Below are positions 1 to 8,638 of a stretch of 22,366 nucleotides of DNA, in pieces (within the stretch, counting starts at the first letter, position 1; every line of letters begins with the position of its first letter). The stretch comes from Nitrososphaeria archaeon (GTDB lineage Archaea > Thermoproteota > Nitrososphaeria > Nitrososphaerales > Nitrososphaeraceae). Location of the stretch: assembly GCA_021324715.1 (NCBI GenBank), contig JAJPIN010000140.1, positions 1 to 22,366 of the forward strand, written 5' to 3'. A program made the translations under genes and the position numbers. Below the pieces are notes generated by a model. It was not told the origin of the DNA and ran no database searches. It saw only the letters and a list, made by a program, of their open reading frames with translations.

Positions 1-651
1 AAAGTGATTGTAATTGGAGGAGGTACTGAAGGATTACGTAAAGTGCATGGTTTGCTCGATCAGGGGTGTGAAATAACGATGATAACTAATAGACTAAACA
101 AGGAACTCAAAAAGTTGAGTGATGATGGAAAATTAAGATTAATAAAAAGGAGAATAAATAATGCTTCAATTCTTAATGAATTCAGTAATATTTTCTTAAT
201 TTTGGCAGCGACAGATGACAAAGAATTGAACAGGAAGCTAGTAGAAAAAGGGAGATCTATTGGTTCCTTTGTTTATGCCGCTGACGATCCAATTATAAGC
301 GATTTTTCATATACGTCGCTGGTAAATATTGAAGGTCTGATACAAGTTGCTATTTCAACATCAGGAAAAAGTCCCATAATGGCAAGAAAAATAAGGATAA
401 AGGCAGAAAAGATGTTACGCAAGATAATCAATGAATCAGATATCAGCAATATCATTTTACAGGAATACGCACGTAAAATGGCCAAACTAAAAATAGATAC
501 AGTGAGAGAGCGAAAAGAATTTTTATACTCATTGATAAAAGATAAAAATATCCAATATTTGTTAAGATCACATAAGCTCGACCAAGCAAAAATGACTGCA
601 TTACATAGGTTAAAAAATTGGGAAAAAATGAGTAAAACATGTATACAGTAA
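1..651 (+). CDS. Precorrin-2 dehydrogenase / siroheme synthase N-terminal-type protein (5' partial)
   Basis: NAD-dependent dehydrogenase that oxidises precorrin-2 to sirohydrochlorin; some family members also insert iron to make siroheme. The window opens inside the gene: the reading frame is open from base 1, and the first visible residues are the Rossmann strand and glycine loop (VIVIGGG, nt 4-24), which normally sits about 10 residues from the true start, so only a short N-terminus is missing. Further family signs are the ILAATDD strand near nt 199-219 and the ISTSGKSP...AR..R stretch near nt 352-390, the usual dimerisation/active-site segment (IST.GkSP). The gene overlaps hemA by 13 nt and heads a tetrapyrrole operon, fitting its place after uroporphyrinogen III methylation. 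Family assignment is secure; whether it also chelates iron cannot be told. Confidence 0.9.
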   Translation, partial: KVIVIGGGTEGLRKVHGLLDQGCEITMITNRLNKELKKLSDDGKLRLIKRRINNASILNEFSNIFLILAATDDKELNRKLVEKGRSIGSFVYAADDPIISDFSYTSLVNIEGLIQVAISTSGKSPIMARKIRIKAEKMLRKIINESDISNIILQEYARKMAKLKIDTVRERKEFLYSLIKDKNIQYLLRSHKLDQAKMTALHRLKNWEKMSKTCIQ

Positions 652-1916
652 GTACAGATGGAGTAAAACTTTTGAATGTGAGAATAACTCACAAGAAAGC
701 CCCAATTCATACTCTCGAGAAATTTACTTTCAAGGATATTGATATGGCATATAGAATGTTTTTGACCAGCGTAGAGGACATAAGAGAATGTATTATTCTA
801 CAAACTTGTAATCGAGTAGAAATCTTTCTAGCTGTGGATAAAATAGAAGTCGAAAAGATCTTTGAGATTTGGAGAAATATTACTAAAATAAGAGATTTGT
901 CGTTTAAACCTGCTGAAATTGATCAGGATAAAGGAGCAATTGAACATCTTCTGCGATTGACATCAGGTCTCGAATCACTAGTAGTTGGAGAGGATCAAAT
1001 ATTGGGTCAGGTAAAAAGGGCATTTGAATATTCCCGTCAGAATGGTTATGTTGATTCTTTTATTCCAATAATTTTTGACCACGCAATAAAAGTTGGAAGC
1101 AGAATTAGAACTAATACAGGTTTGAATAAGGGCAGTGTATCAATTGGCTCAATTGCAGTCAATTTGGCAGAAGAATATTTTGATGATTTTCAGAAAAAGA
1201 AAGTTCTTCTAATTGGCACTGGCGAGGGGGCTACACTTGTTGCAAAATCACTCAGGAAAAGACAAGTGAACTTTGACGTGGCAAGCAGAACTTTCGAACG
1301 TGCAAAGTCATTTTCCAGTACCGTCGGTGGAACTCCCGTAAAGTTTGAAGATGCTCTTCATAATTTCGACAACACCGATATCATTTTTGTATCTACAACG
1401 GCACCATATTATCTAATTACTTACGATAGAATTTTTAAGAGTAGTAAAAAAAATCGCGGAATGATGATATTTGATCTTTCCAATCCCAGAACTGTAGATG
1501 ACAATATAGCAACAATATCAGGTATAAAACTCGTCAATATAGATCAGATTGCAGAAATAGTAGATAGAAATTTGAAGCGTAGACATGAAGAGATAAGATT
1601 GGCAGAAAAAATGATACAAAATGGAATGCAATCCATGGATCTCCTATTTAGAAAGATCAAAGCAGAACCCTTTGTGGTATCAGTATTCAAAATAGTTGAT
1701 GATGTCAGAAACAGAGAATTATCAAAAGCTGCTAGGATGCTTGGTATCAGCAAAGGAATGAAAGAATTTGAGGTAATCGAACAATTGTCATATGCAATAG
1801 TCGAAGGCATTTTATCAACACCCATGAATAATTTCAGAAAGGAAATTGGCAACACAGAAAAAAACGAAGAAGTACTGAATATAGTATCAAGGATTTTCAA
1901 TTATGAACCAAAATGA
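639..1916 (+). CDS. hemA: Glutamyl-tRNA reductase HemA
   Basis: NADPH-dependent reduction of glutamyl-tRNA(Glu) to glutamate-1-semialdehyde, the first committed step of C5-pathway tetrapyrrole synthesis in the cytosol. The 425-residue product has full family length. The catalytic domain has the TCNRVEIF motif with the nucleophilic Cys57, then SLVVGEDQILGQVK (113-126) and LNKGSVSIGSIAVNLAEE (162-179). The NADPH-binding Rossmann loop is LLIGTGEGA (190-198), and a helical dimerisation tail follows from about 300. The ATG start lies inside the end of the precorrin-2 dehydrogenase gene (13-nt overlap), and the 3' end overlaps hemB by 14 nt, so expression is probably translationally coupled. No missing catalytic residue was seen. 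Confidence 0.96.
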   Translation: MYTVSTDGVKLLNVRITHKKAPIHTLEKFTFKDIDMAYRMFLTSVEDIRECIILQTCNRVEIFLAVDKIEVEKIFEIWRNITKIRDLSFKPAEIDQDKGAIEHLLRLTSGLESLVVGEDQILGQVKRAFEYSRQNGYVDSFIPIIFDHAIKVGSRIRTNTGLNKGSVSIGSIAVNLAEEYFDDFQKKKVLLIGTGEGATLVAKSLRKRQVNFDVASRTFERAKSFSSTVGGTPVKFEDALHNFDNTDIIFVSTTAPYYLITYDRIFKSSKKNRGMMIFDLSNPRTVDDNIATISGIKLVNIDQIAEIVDRNLKRRHEEIRLAEKMIQNGMQSMDLLFRKIKAEPFVVSVFKIVDDVRNRELSKAARMLGISKGMKEFEVIEQLSYAIVEGILSTPMNNFRKEIGNTEKNEEVLNIVSRIFNYEPK

Positions 1917-2910
1917 AGAATCCGAGTTTATTGGGTTTCCAAAAGTAAGATTAAGAAGATTAAGACGAACAGCAGCAATAAGGAACTTGTTGGCAGAAAC
2001 TAGATTGTCTGTCAAGGACCTCGTCCATCCTGTATTTATTCAGGAAGGAATAGATGAGCCTAAAGAAATAGAAATGATGCCTGGAATCTTTAGAGTCCCA
2101 TTAAAAGTTCTAGTCAAAAATATTCAAGAGTTGTATGATTTGGGGGTAAGAACATTCTTGATTTTCGGAATTCCAAAAACCAAAAACGACAAAGCAACTG
2201 GAGCATATCGTAATGACGGTATTGTGCAAAAATCTGTAAAAACATTATTTCAAAATTTTGGTGGAAAAATTGTTACAATAACTGACGTGTGCTTGTGTCA
2301 ATATACTTCTCATGGCCATTGTGGTATTATTAGGGACAATGTTCCGAATAATGACGAAAGCTTAAAGGTACTTGAGAGGATTGCAACCAGTCATGCCGAA
2401 GCTGGCGCAGATTTTGTAGCTCCTTCCGCAATGATGGATGGCCAGGTAAAAAGCATAAGAAATGCGTTAGACCGTAGCAATTTCTATAATGTAGGAATAA
2501 TTGGGTATTCGGCAAAGTTGTCGTCAAATCTTTATACACCATTTAGGGATGCGTCCCACTCCATGCCTGAATTTGGGGATAGAAAATCTTACCAAATGCC
2601 TTTTCATAATACAAATGAGGCATTAAATGAGATAATGATGGATGTTAAAGAAGGAGCAGATATTGTAATGATAAAACCCGCTTTGCCTTATCTTGATTTA
2701 ATTTACAAGACTAGACAAACTACCTTATTACCAGTCTGTGCATATAGTGTCTCTGGTGAATATTCTATCATAAAGGCAGCAGCGCTTGAAGGATGGATTA
2801 ACGAAGATGAAGTGGTAATGGAGTTTACTACGTGTATAAAAAGGGCAGGAGCTGACATCATAATATCATATCACACAAAGAAAATTGCAGAGATATTGAA
2901 CAGATCGTAA
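1903..2910 (+). CDS. hemB: Delta-aminolevulinic acid dehydratase (porphobilinogen synthase) HemB
   Basis: Condenses two 5-aminolevulinate molecules to porphobilinogen. The 335-residue product is full length. It has the zinc-type cysteine cluster CLCQYTSHGHC (Cys130, Cys132, Cys140), pointing to a Zn-dependent rather than Mg-only enzyme. Both active-site lysines are present: Lys205 in GYSAKLSSNLYTPFRDA and the Schiff-base Lys258 in VMIKPALPYLDL. The ATG start overlaps the hemA end by 14 nt. A 40-nt gap separates it from hemL. Identity is unambiguous. Confidence 0.97.
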   Translation: MNQNEESEFIGFPKVRLRRLRRTAAIRNLLAETRLSVKDLVHPVFIQEGIDEPKEIEMMPGIFRVPLKVLVKNIQELYDLGVRTFLIFGIPKTKNDKATGAYRNDGIVQKSVKTLFQNFGGKIVTITDVCLCQYTSHGHCGIIRDNVPNNDESLKVLERIATSHAEAGADFVAPSAMMDGQVKSIRNALDRSNFYNVGIIGYSAKLSSNLYTPFRDASHSMPEFGDRKSYQMPFHNTNEALNEIMMDVKEGADIVMIKPALPYLDLIYKTRQTTLLPVCAYSVSGEYSIIKAAALEGWINEDEVVMEFTTCIKRAGADIIISYHTKKIAEILNRS

Positions 2911-2950
2911 AGATACAATTATAACAGTTACAAAATTATGCTATCAATGC

Positions 2951-4219
2951 TTGTCGTCCACTCTATTTGATAGAGCAAAACAAATTATTCCGGGCGGTGT
3001 CAATAGTCCTGTTCGTTTCTATGAACCATATCCCTTTTTCGCCTCGTATGGAAAGGGATCGAAAATTATTACAAAAGATCATGATACACTAATTGATTAT
3101 TGTCTTGGGTATGGTGCTGTCATACTAGGCCATGCATTTCTTGATGTCATAAATGCTGTAAGAACACAGCTTGACAAAGGTAACATTTTTTGTGTTCCTA
3201 CTGAAAATGAGGTCAGATTGGTTGAGTTAATAATTGAATTGATACCTAATATAGAAATGGTTAGACTAATGAATACAGGTTCGGAGGCTACTATGCATTC
3301 CATAAGATTAGCAAGAGCGTATACAGGTAAAAAAAAGATTGTTAAATTTGATGGCTGTTACCACGGTGCATATGATTATGTTATGGTTAACCCAGGCTCA
3401 AGTGCCTCAACATCTGCTTATGACGGCAATTTGGTAGAATCGATGAAACAAACATTGTTAGTACCATACAATGATATTAATGCTCTTGAGAAACTGGTAA
3501 AACAGAACAAGGACATTGCATGCATAATAATTGAGCCAGTTTTGGCTAATATGGGTCTCATAATTCCAGAAGATGAATACCTGAATAAATTAAGAAGATT
3601 AACCGAAAGGGAGGGGATCATACTAATTTTTGATGAGGTTGTTACTGGCTTTAGATTATCACTAGGTGGTGCCTCAGAATATTTTGGTGTTATGCCAGAT
3701 ATTATGACGCTTGCAAAATCAATCGGCAATGGATTTCCGCTTTCAGCTATAGCAGGAAAAAAGGATATAATCGAATTGTTATCCCCAAAAGGAACTGTAT
3801 TTCAAGGAAGTACTTACGCGGGTAATCCGATCTCTGTAACTGCGGGAATCGCAACTTTGGAAAAATTAAAGGAGGTAAAGAATGACTTATATCCGAAGCT
3901 TTCGCGATTTTCTGATACATTATCAAATGGTATTAAGGATCACATTAGAGATCTGAAACTAAACGCAAGGGTTAATAACATCTCATCTATGTTCCAACTT
4001 TTCTTTACAGGTGGACAAATAAAAAATGCGTCTAATGTTAGACAATCAAATCAGGTTCTTTACAAAAGATTATTCGATGAATTGCTAAAATCTGGAATAT
4101 TCATTCCTCCTTCGCAATTTGAGACTTGTTTTATATCCTATTCGCATGATGACGATGACATAGATAGGACAATTGAAGCATTCGCAAACGGATTGACAAA
4201 AGTGAAGAATAGTGAATGA
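2951..4219 (+). CDS. hemL: Glutamate-1-semialdehyde 2,1-aminomutase HemL
   Basis: PLP-dependent conversion of glutamate-1-semialdehyde to 5-aminolevulinate, linking HemA to HemB. The 422-residue class III aminotransferase fold shows the N-terminal signature LFDRAKQIIPGGVNSPVR (5-22), NTGSEATM (108-115), YHGAYD (137-142), FDEVVTGFR (228-236, cofactor-binding Asp228) and the PLP lysine Lys256 in LAKSIGNG. The TTG start is chosen because the family N-terminus begins there; two nearby ATGs at 2938 and 2947 are in another frame and stop at once. An A-T box (about 2916-2925) suggests an internal promoter giving an almost leaderless message. The gene overlaps hemC by 8 nt. Confidence 0.96.
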   Translation: MSSTLFDRAKQIIPGGVNSPVRFYEPYPFFASYGKGSKIITKDHDTLIDYCLGYGAVILGHAFLDVINAVRTQLDKGNIFCVPTENEVRLVELIIELIPNIEMVRLMNTGSEATMHSIRLARAYTGKKKIVKFDGCYHGAYDYVMVNPGSSASTSAYDGNLVESMKQTLLVPYNDINALEKLVKQNKDIACIIIEPVLANMGLIIPEDEYLNKLRRLTEREGIILIFDEVVTGFRLSLGGASEYFGVMPDIMTLAKSIGNGFPLSAIAGKKDIIELLSPKGTVFQGSTYAGNPISVTAGIATLEKLKEVKNDLYPKLSRFSDTLSNGIKDHIRDLKLNARVNNISSMFQLFFTGGQIKNASNVRQSNQVLYKRLFDELLKSGIFIPPSQFETCFISYSHDDDDIDRTIEAFANGLTKVKNSE

Positions 4220-5168
4220 TGCTTATAGGGTGGCTACACGAGGAAGCAAGTTGGCGTTAATACAAACTATTATTATGACCCGTAAATTATGCAAAATAGA
4301 TTCGTCACTAAAATGCCAAATAATTAAGATAAAATCGTTTGGAGATATTAATAAAAATAAGTTACTCTTTTCAGTTGACGAGAAGGGGATTTTTGAAAGG
4401 GAAGTTGACAGAGCAGTACTAGAAGAGAGAGCAGACTTCGCAGTCCATAGTATTAAAGACCTTCCAACCGAGCTTGACAGCGAACTAGTAATTGCATCAG
4501 TATTGAAGCGAGAAAAACCAAATGATGTTCTGATTGGAAAATCAAACATAAACCTTGAACAATTAAAACCTAATTCTCGCATAGGTACTAGCAGTTTACG
4601 AAGAGCTGTTCAAATAAAAAGGAAGAACCCAAATGTAAAAGTGATCCCAATAAGAGGTAACGTTGAGACTCGCGTAAGAAAATGCATCAATGGAACTTTC
4701 GAAGCTCTAGTTCTGGCAGAAGCTGGGCTAAGAAGACTCGGTCTAAGTACCCAAATAGTTCAGAGATTTAGTTACCTAGATTTTATTCCCGCTCCAGGAC
4801 AAGGGGCGATAGGAATTGTATGCAGAAAAGATAACAAAAAGATACGTACCATGCTACAGATGATTGAGGACAAACCAACAAAATATGCCATAGATGCCGA
4901 GAGATCCTTGATATTTCAACTGAATGCCGGATGCAGATTCCCTGTAGGTGCTATAGCAGTACCTAATTTAAGAACAAAAAAAATAATATTGCATGCATCT
5001 GTCTTTTCGGCCGATGGTTCGCAATCAATAAGGATAAAAAAATCTGGTGCCATTTCAAACTCTTCTAAAGTTGGAATGGAAATGGCAAATGATTTGCTGG
5101 CAATGGGAGCAGGAGATTTTGCTATTGAGTGGAGAAATGCACTAGATAAATGGAACAACCAAAAGTGA
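4212..5168 (+). CDS. hemC: Hydroxymethylbilane synthase (porphobilinogen deaminase) HemC
   Basis: Polymerises four porphobilinogens into hydroxymethylbilane using a covalently bound dipyrromethane cofactor. The 318-residue product starts with GTG (ATRGSKLALIQ at 8-18). It has AVHSIKDLP (77-85) with the catalytic Asp83, GTSSLRR (125-131), IRGNVETR (147-154) and the cofactor-attachment Cys241 in LNAGCRFPVGA. The start lies 8 nt inside hemL and the end overlaps cobA by 19 nt, as expected for a tightly coupled operon. Complete and without oddities. Confidence 0.96.
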   Translation: MNDAYRVATRGSKLALIQTIIMTRKLCKIDSSLKCQIIKIKSFGDINKNKLLFSVDEKGIFEREVDRAVLEERADFAVHSIKDLPTELDSELVIASVLKREKPNDVLIGKSNINLEQLKPNSRIGTSSLRRAVQIKRKNPNVKVIPIRGNVETRVRKCINGTFEALVLAEAGLRRLGLSTQIVQRFSYLDFIPAPGQGAIGIVCRKDNKKIRTMLQMIEDKPTKYAIDAERSLIFQLNAGCRFPVGAIAVPNLRTKKIILHASVFSADGSQSIRIKKSGAISNSSKVGMEMANDLLAMGAGDFAIEWRNALDKWNNQK

Positions 5169-5932
5169 AACCAAAAGGCAAAGTGTATATTTGTGGCGCA
5201 GGTCCTGGTGATCCGGATTTGTTAACCTTGAAAGCATACAAACTATTATCAAAATGTGATGTTATTCTTTACGACAGGTTAGTAAATAAAAGGATTCTCA
5301 AACTTGCTAGTCAACACTCAAAAAAAGTATACGTTGGCAGAGAATCAGGTGATCCGAGTACCAGTCAAGACATTACAAACGAATTGATGATGAAGTATGC
5401 TCAAGAAGGTCAGAAAATATTGAGGTTAAAAGGTGGCGATCCATTTATTTTTGGACGTGGAGGAGAAGAGGCTGAATTTCTATCATATAACAATATCAAA
5501 TTTGAAATAATCCCTGGAGTGTCCTCACTGAATGGGGCAGCAGTTTATGCAGGAATACCGTTGACACATAGGGAACATTCCTCATCTGTAGTCTTATTGA
5601 CAGGACATGAATCGGTAAGTAAAAAAAGGTCGACTATAGATTGGAGCTCAGTGTGTAAGGCTGCAGATACAATAGCGATTTTCATGGGCCTGGAACAATT
5701 AGGGTATATTATTAGGAGGCTTATTAGCTCAGGAATGTCTAATGAGACTAAAATTGCAATTATTGAAAATGCCACCACCACTAAGCAAAGAGTAATAATA
5801 GGGAATTTGGATAACATTGAAAAAAAAGTCAAACAGAATAGGGTTCATTCCCCGACAATAATTATTGTTGGAAATGTAGTCGGACTACGAAACAAAATTG
5901 AATGGATCCCAACGATTGAATCGAAGTGGTAA
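5150..5932 (+). CDS. cobA: Uroporphyrinogen-III C-methyltransferase (SUMT)
   Basis: SAM-dependent methylation of uroporphyrinogen III at C2 and C7 to give precorrin-2, diverting the trunk pathway to siroheme, cobalamin and, in archaea, siroheme-derived heme. The 260-residue product carries the SAM-binding GAGPGDPDLLTLKA (16-29), the RLKGGDPFIFGRGGEE signature (92-107) and PGVSSLNGAAVYAGIPLTHR (122-141). It is a stand-alone SUMT without a CysG dehydrogenase fusion; the dehydrogenase is the separate first gene of the operon. The ATG overlaps hemC by 19 nt; a GTG at 5165 is an alternative start just before the conserved core. Confidence 0.95.
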   Translation: MEQPKVKPKGKVYICGAGPGDPDLLTLKAYKLLSKCDVILYDRLVNKRILKLASQHSKKVYVGRESGDPSTSQDITNELMMKYAQEGQKILRLKGGDPFIFGRGGEEAEFLSYNNIKFEIIPGVSSLNGAAVYAGIPLTHREHSSSVVLLTGHESVSKKRSTIDWSSVCKAADTIAIFMGLEQLGYIIRRLISSGMSNETKIAIIENATTTKQRVIIGNLDNIEKKVKQNRVHSPTIIIVGNVVGLRNKIEWIPTIESKW

Positions 5933-5966
5933 ATTATTCCAATATGAAAAAATGTTAGTCTTAATG

Positions 5967-5974
5967 CTTTTATC
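5967..5974 (+). promoter_or_regulatory. Putative TATA-like BoxA for hemD
   Basis: CTTTTATC centred about 26 nt upstream of the hemD TTG, the spacing expected when transcription starts at the start codon itself. It suggests hemD can be transcribed as a leaderless message apart from the operon. Pattern-based only. Confidence 0.4.
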
Positions 5975-5996
5975 ATAACTACTTTTCATAATAATA

Positions 5997-6806
5997 TTGA
6001 GAAAAATTTTCTTTAGTAAAACAATAGCAATAACACGTGGAGAAAAAAACAATAGTGATTTTATACGAATAGTGAAAGAACAAGGCGGTACACCAATTTC
6101 TCTACCCACTATGAAGCTTGTTCCTGTAGAATCGCGTCAATTTATTGAAAAATTCATCGATATTTGCACTAAAAAATATGCCTACTATGTCTTTCTGAGC
6201 CCTAATTCTGTAGAAATTTTTGTAGGGATGGTGAGAGAAAATAATCTAACACACCTTCTGGGGGAACAATTAAAGAAAAGCGATGTAATTGCAATCGGTC
6301 CGTCAACAAGAAAAAAACTGGAAGTCAATGATATCTATGTAAAATGGCTGCCAAGCGATTATTCATCAAATGGTATTGTAAAACTAATAGAAAGACTGTC
6401 GCCGAAACCTGGTACTCGAATTATGATACCAAGGAGTGGTGCCTCAAATTCATTTCTAAAGGACAGATTGGGTTCAATGGGTATGATCTTGGATGAATTT
6501 TATCTATACCATCCACAAATTGAAACAATAAATGAAACTTGGATCGAATTTTCGAAGGAATTGGAAAACAAGAAAGTACAAGTGCTGATTTTTACAAGTC
6601 CATCGGCGGTTCGTTTTTTCTTCTCCATTATGGATAATATGCTTCTGAATGTTATAGGACATCTAAGAAATGTCGATGCTTTGATAAGTATAGGCCCCAA
6701 TACAACCAAGGAGTTAATTTCAAGAAATCTATCCCCAGTTGAGTCCGCAGTACACACTATTGAAGGAACAATAGAATTGGCAAAGATAATTCTATCTAAA
6801 AACTGA
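5997..6806 (+). CDS. hemD: Uroporphyrinogen-III synthase HemD
   Basis: Cyclises hydroxymethylbilane to uroporphyrinogen III with inversion of ring D. The sequence is diverged as usual for this family but keeps the two-domain pattern: IAITRGEKN (10-18), VFLSPNSVEIF (65-75), IAIGPSTRKKLE (98-109), IMIPRSGASN (142-151), VLIFTSPSAVRFFF (196-209) and ISIGPNTTKEL (230-240). The length of 269 residues is typical. The TTG start follows a BoxA-like element at leaderless distance and begins directly before the first beta strand. It lies 64 nt after cobA and completes the precursor trunk encoded by this cluster. Confidence 0.92.
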   Translation: MRKIFFSKTIAITRGEKNNSDFIRIVKEQGGTPISLPTMKLVPVESRQFIEKFIDICTKKYAYYVFLSPNSVEIFVGMVRENNLTHLLGEQLKKSDVIAIGPSTRKKLEVNDIYVKWLPSDYSSNGIVKLIERLSPKPGTRIMIPRSGASNSFLKDRLGSMGMILDEFYLYHPQIETINETWIEFSKELENKKVQVLIFTSPSAVRFFFSIMDNMLLNVIGHLRNVDALISIGPNTTKELISRNLSPVESAVHTIEGTIELAKIILSKN

Positions 6807-6810
6807 AGAT

Positions 6811-6825
6811 GCATGGTAACTATGC
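6811..6825 (+). terminator. Small hairpin after hemD
   Basis: GCATGG-TAA-CTATGC can fold into a 6-bp stem (one G.T pair) starting four bases after the hemD stop. It lies at the end of the tetrapyrrole operon; a role in termination or 3'-end stability is conjecture, as no strong T-run follows. Confidence 0.2.
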
Positions 6826-6888
6826 TAGAAGACAATTGACAATAACATTTAATCAAACCAAACTAGAAGGTATTATCTGATATACAAA

Positions 6889-7866
6889 TTGTCGGACAAT
6901 GGTAATGACGGAATATTTGATATAGATACTTTAAATGACATTGGTCCGGCAACTAAATCTTCTTTGAAGGAGGCTGGATTTAGATCCATTAAAGACCTAG
7001 TCATACGTGGCCCCATAGATATCGCTGAGGCTACTGGAATAGCCATGGAAAAATGTACGTTTCTTTGTAACAGGGCAAGAGAATTATTAGAAGATATCGG
7101 TGTTTTTGACAAACCCTTTATTACTGCAAACCAACTTTATGAAAAAAGAAAATCAGAATATCGTATTACGACAGGTTCAAAAAATTTGGATGAATTGCTT
7201 GGGGGTGGAATAGAAACGAGGGCAATTACGGAGCTATATGGCGAATTCGGTACTGGAAAAAGCCAGATTTGTCACACACTTTGCCTTACTGTACAGGAGG
7301 CGGAAGACAAACACAATATATCCAGAGCTCTATATGTTGACACGGAAAATACCTTTAGACCTGAAAGAATTGCCTCCATTGCTTCCGCAAGAAAAATTGA
7401 TCCTAAGCATGTTCTTGAAAACGTAATTGTTGCAAAGGCATACAATAGTTCCCATCAAGAAGTGATTATTCAGGAATCTGCTAATATTATTAATTTGCAT
7501 AATATAAAAATCATGATTGTTGATTCCATAGTATCGCACTATAGAGCCGAATTTCTTGGTAGATCATTCTTGTCAGAAAGACAGCAGCGAATTAACAGGT
7601 TATTACATATACTCTTAAGAATTGCTGAAACTTGCAAAATAGCAGTGGTAATAACAAACCAAATACAATCCTCACCAGATGCAATTTTTGGCGATCCTAA
7701 CAAGGCAACTGGAGGCAATGTTATGGCACACACTAGTACATATCGTATCTATCTAAAAAAAGCTGGCAAAAATCGAATTGCAAGAATGGTAGATAGTCCA
7801 TATCATTCCGAGAGAGAAATATTATTTACCATAAATGAACAAGGAATCGGAGATCCTCAAAAGTAA
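6889..7866 (+). CDS. radA: DNA repair and recombination protein RadA
   Basis: Archaeal RecA/Rad51-family recombinase that forms filaments on single-stranded DNA and carries out ATP-dependent strand exchange. The 325-residue product has an N-terminal helix-hairpin-helix domain (about 13-70), the linker polymerisation motif FITA (77-80), Walker A GEFGTGKSQ (118-126), the catalytic glutamate region DTENTFRPER (151-160, Glu153), Walker B IMIVD (208-212) and the L2/RecA core TNQIQSSPDAIFGDPNKATGG in the last third. The TTG start comes just before the acidic N-terminal tail. Upstream is an 82-nt gap after hemD. It is unlike the shorter RadB paralogue because it keeps the HhH domain. Confidence 0.97.
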   Translation: MSDNGNDGIFDIDTLNDIGPATKSSLKEAGFRSIKDLVIRGPIDIAEATGIAMEKCTFLCNRARELLEDIGVFDKPFITANQLYEKRKSEYRITTGSKNLDELLGGGIETRAITELYGEFGTGKSQICHTLCLTVQEAEDKHNISRALYVDTENTFRPERIASIASARKIDPKHVLENVIVAKAYNSSHQEVIIQESANIINLHNIKIMIVDSIVSHYRAEFLGRSFLSERQQRINRLLHILLRIAETCKIAVVITNQIQSSPDAIFGDPNKATGGNVMAHTSTYRIYLKKAGKNRIARMVDSPYHSEREILFTINEQGIGDPQK

Positions 7867-7952
7867 AATAACGGAGCAAATTATGAATGTGAGCGTCATT
7901 TGAAATTCTAAAACTTTAACCCATTGAACATAAAATTTTGAGTGCCAGATAA

Positions 7953-7960
7953 TATTAAAT
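7953..7960 (+). promoter_or_regulatory. Putative BoxA for rpl21e
   Basis: TATTAAAT centred about 27 nt upstream of the ATG at 7984, consistent with a leaderless transcript from that ATG. A second A-T box (CTTTAAC, 7914-7920) has the same spacing to an in-frame GTG at 7942, so the start is not settled by promoter position alone. Confidence 0.35.
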
Positions 7961-7983
7961 TATGGACAAACATCAGATCCAAT

Positions 7984-8265
7984 ATGCCAAAATCTCACGG
8001 GATTAGGAGGAAATCCAGACATATTTTTACTAAGGGTAAACTGTCAAGGGGACTTTCACATTTGCTTATTAATTATTCTGTAGGAGATAAAGTGGTAGTA
8101 ATTATTGATCCAAGAGAGCATAAAACGACTCCACATCGCAGGTTTCAAGGAAGAGTTGGTTATATCAAAGATATCGGAAGAAGAACTGTAAAGGTAGGAA
8201 TTCTGGTTGGCGATAAACAAAAGTACTTGCAAACTAAATTAAATCACATTAGGCCTATAAAATAG
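7984..8265 (+). CDS. rpl21e: 50S ribosomal protein L21e
   Basis: Archaeal/eukaryotic-type large-subunit ribosomal protein. The 93-residue product has the family start MPKSHGIRRKSR, the SH3-like core VGDKVVVIIDP (30-40), PHRRFQGRVGYI (46-57) and a basic C-terminus. The ATG at 7984 is preferred because it reproduces the conserved N-terminus and the usual length of about 95-100 residues. The frame is also open from a GTG at 7942, which would add 14 residues. It opens the archaeal rpl21e-rpoF-DUF655-ksgA cluster and is followed 12 nt later by rpoF. Confidence 0.93.
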   Translation: MPKSHGIRRKSRHIFTKGKLSRGLSHLLINYSVGDKVVVIIDPREHKTTPHRRFQGRVGYIKDIGRRTVKVGILVGDKQKYLQTKLNHIRPIK

Positions 8266-8270
8266 AAGGT
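8266..8270 (+). promoter_or_regulatory. Ribosome-binding site of rpoF
   Basis: AAGGT directly after the rpl21e stop, 7 nt before the TTG at 8278, one of the few clear Shine-Dalgarno-like sites in the window. It favours 8278 over the TTG at 8272. Confidence 0.45.
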
Positions 8271-8277
8271 ATTGCTG

Positions 8278-8610
8278 TTGACAAAAATCACAAAAAAAGA
8301 AGTTGTAACACTGCCAGATGTCAAAGAGATTTTGGAAATCAAGCAAGTTGATGAGATGGATCAAATTCAGAGATGGACTCATGATTATGTAAACAAATTC
8401 TCAAAAATAACCAGAAAACAAGCACAAAAACTTGTTCGAGAGTTGATAAATGAATGTGGTCTTACAGAAGACGAGGCAGTAGAAGTTGTAAATATTTTGC
8501 CTTCCTCTTTAGAGGAAATAAGAGCTTTTACATTTGGCTGGAAAAAATTAATCTTAACCTCGACATCAGAAAGTATACTTCAGAAAATTAGGTCGGTACA
8601 TGAAACTTAA
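8278..8610 (+). CDS. rpoF: DNA-directed RNA polymerase subunit F (Rpb4/Rpo4)
   Basis: Small RNA polymerase subunit that pairs with Rpo7 to form the stalk of archaeal RNA polymerase, acting in open-complex formation and transcript binding. The 110-residue, mostly helical product matches the Rpb4/HRDC-like pattern: LPDVKEILE near the N-terminus, a central helix KITRKQAQKLVRELINECGL and the motif EAVEVVNILPSSLEEIRAF that ends the fold. The start is taken at TTG 8278 because AAGGT lies 7 nt upstream; TTG 8272 would add two residues. It sits between rpl21e and DUF655, its usual archaeal neighbours. Confidence 0.92.
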   Translation: MTKITKKEVVTLPDVKEILEIKQVDEMDQIQRWTHDYVNKFSKITRKQAQKLVRELINECGLTEDEAVEVVNILPSSLEEIRAFTFGWKKLILTSTSESILQKIRSVHET

Positions 8611-8638
8611 AAAGTACGCAGTACATTATTGCAAGTAA

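Noticed and set aside
273..710. Long minus-strand open frames opposite the tetrapyrrole genes
   Set aside because: They lie antisense to well-supported genes, have low-complexity composition and no recognisable motif; they reflect codon bias of the real strand.
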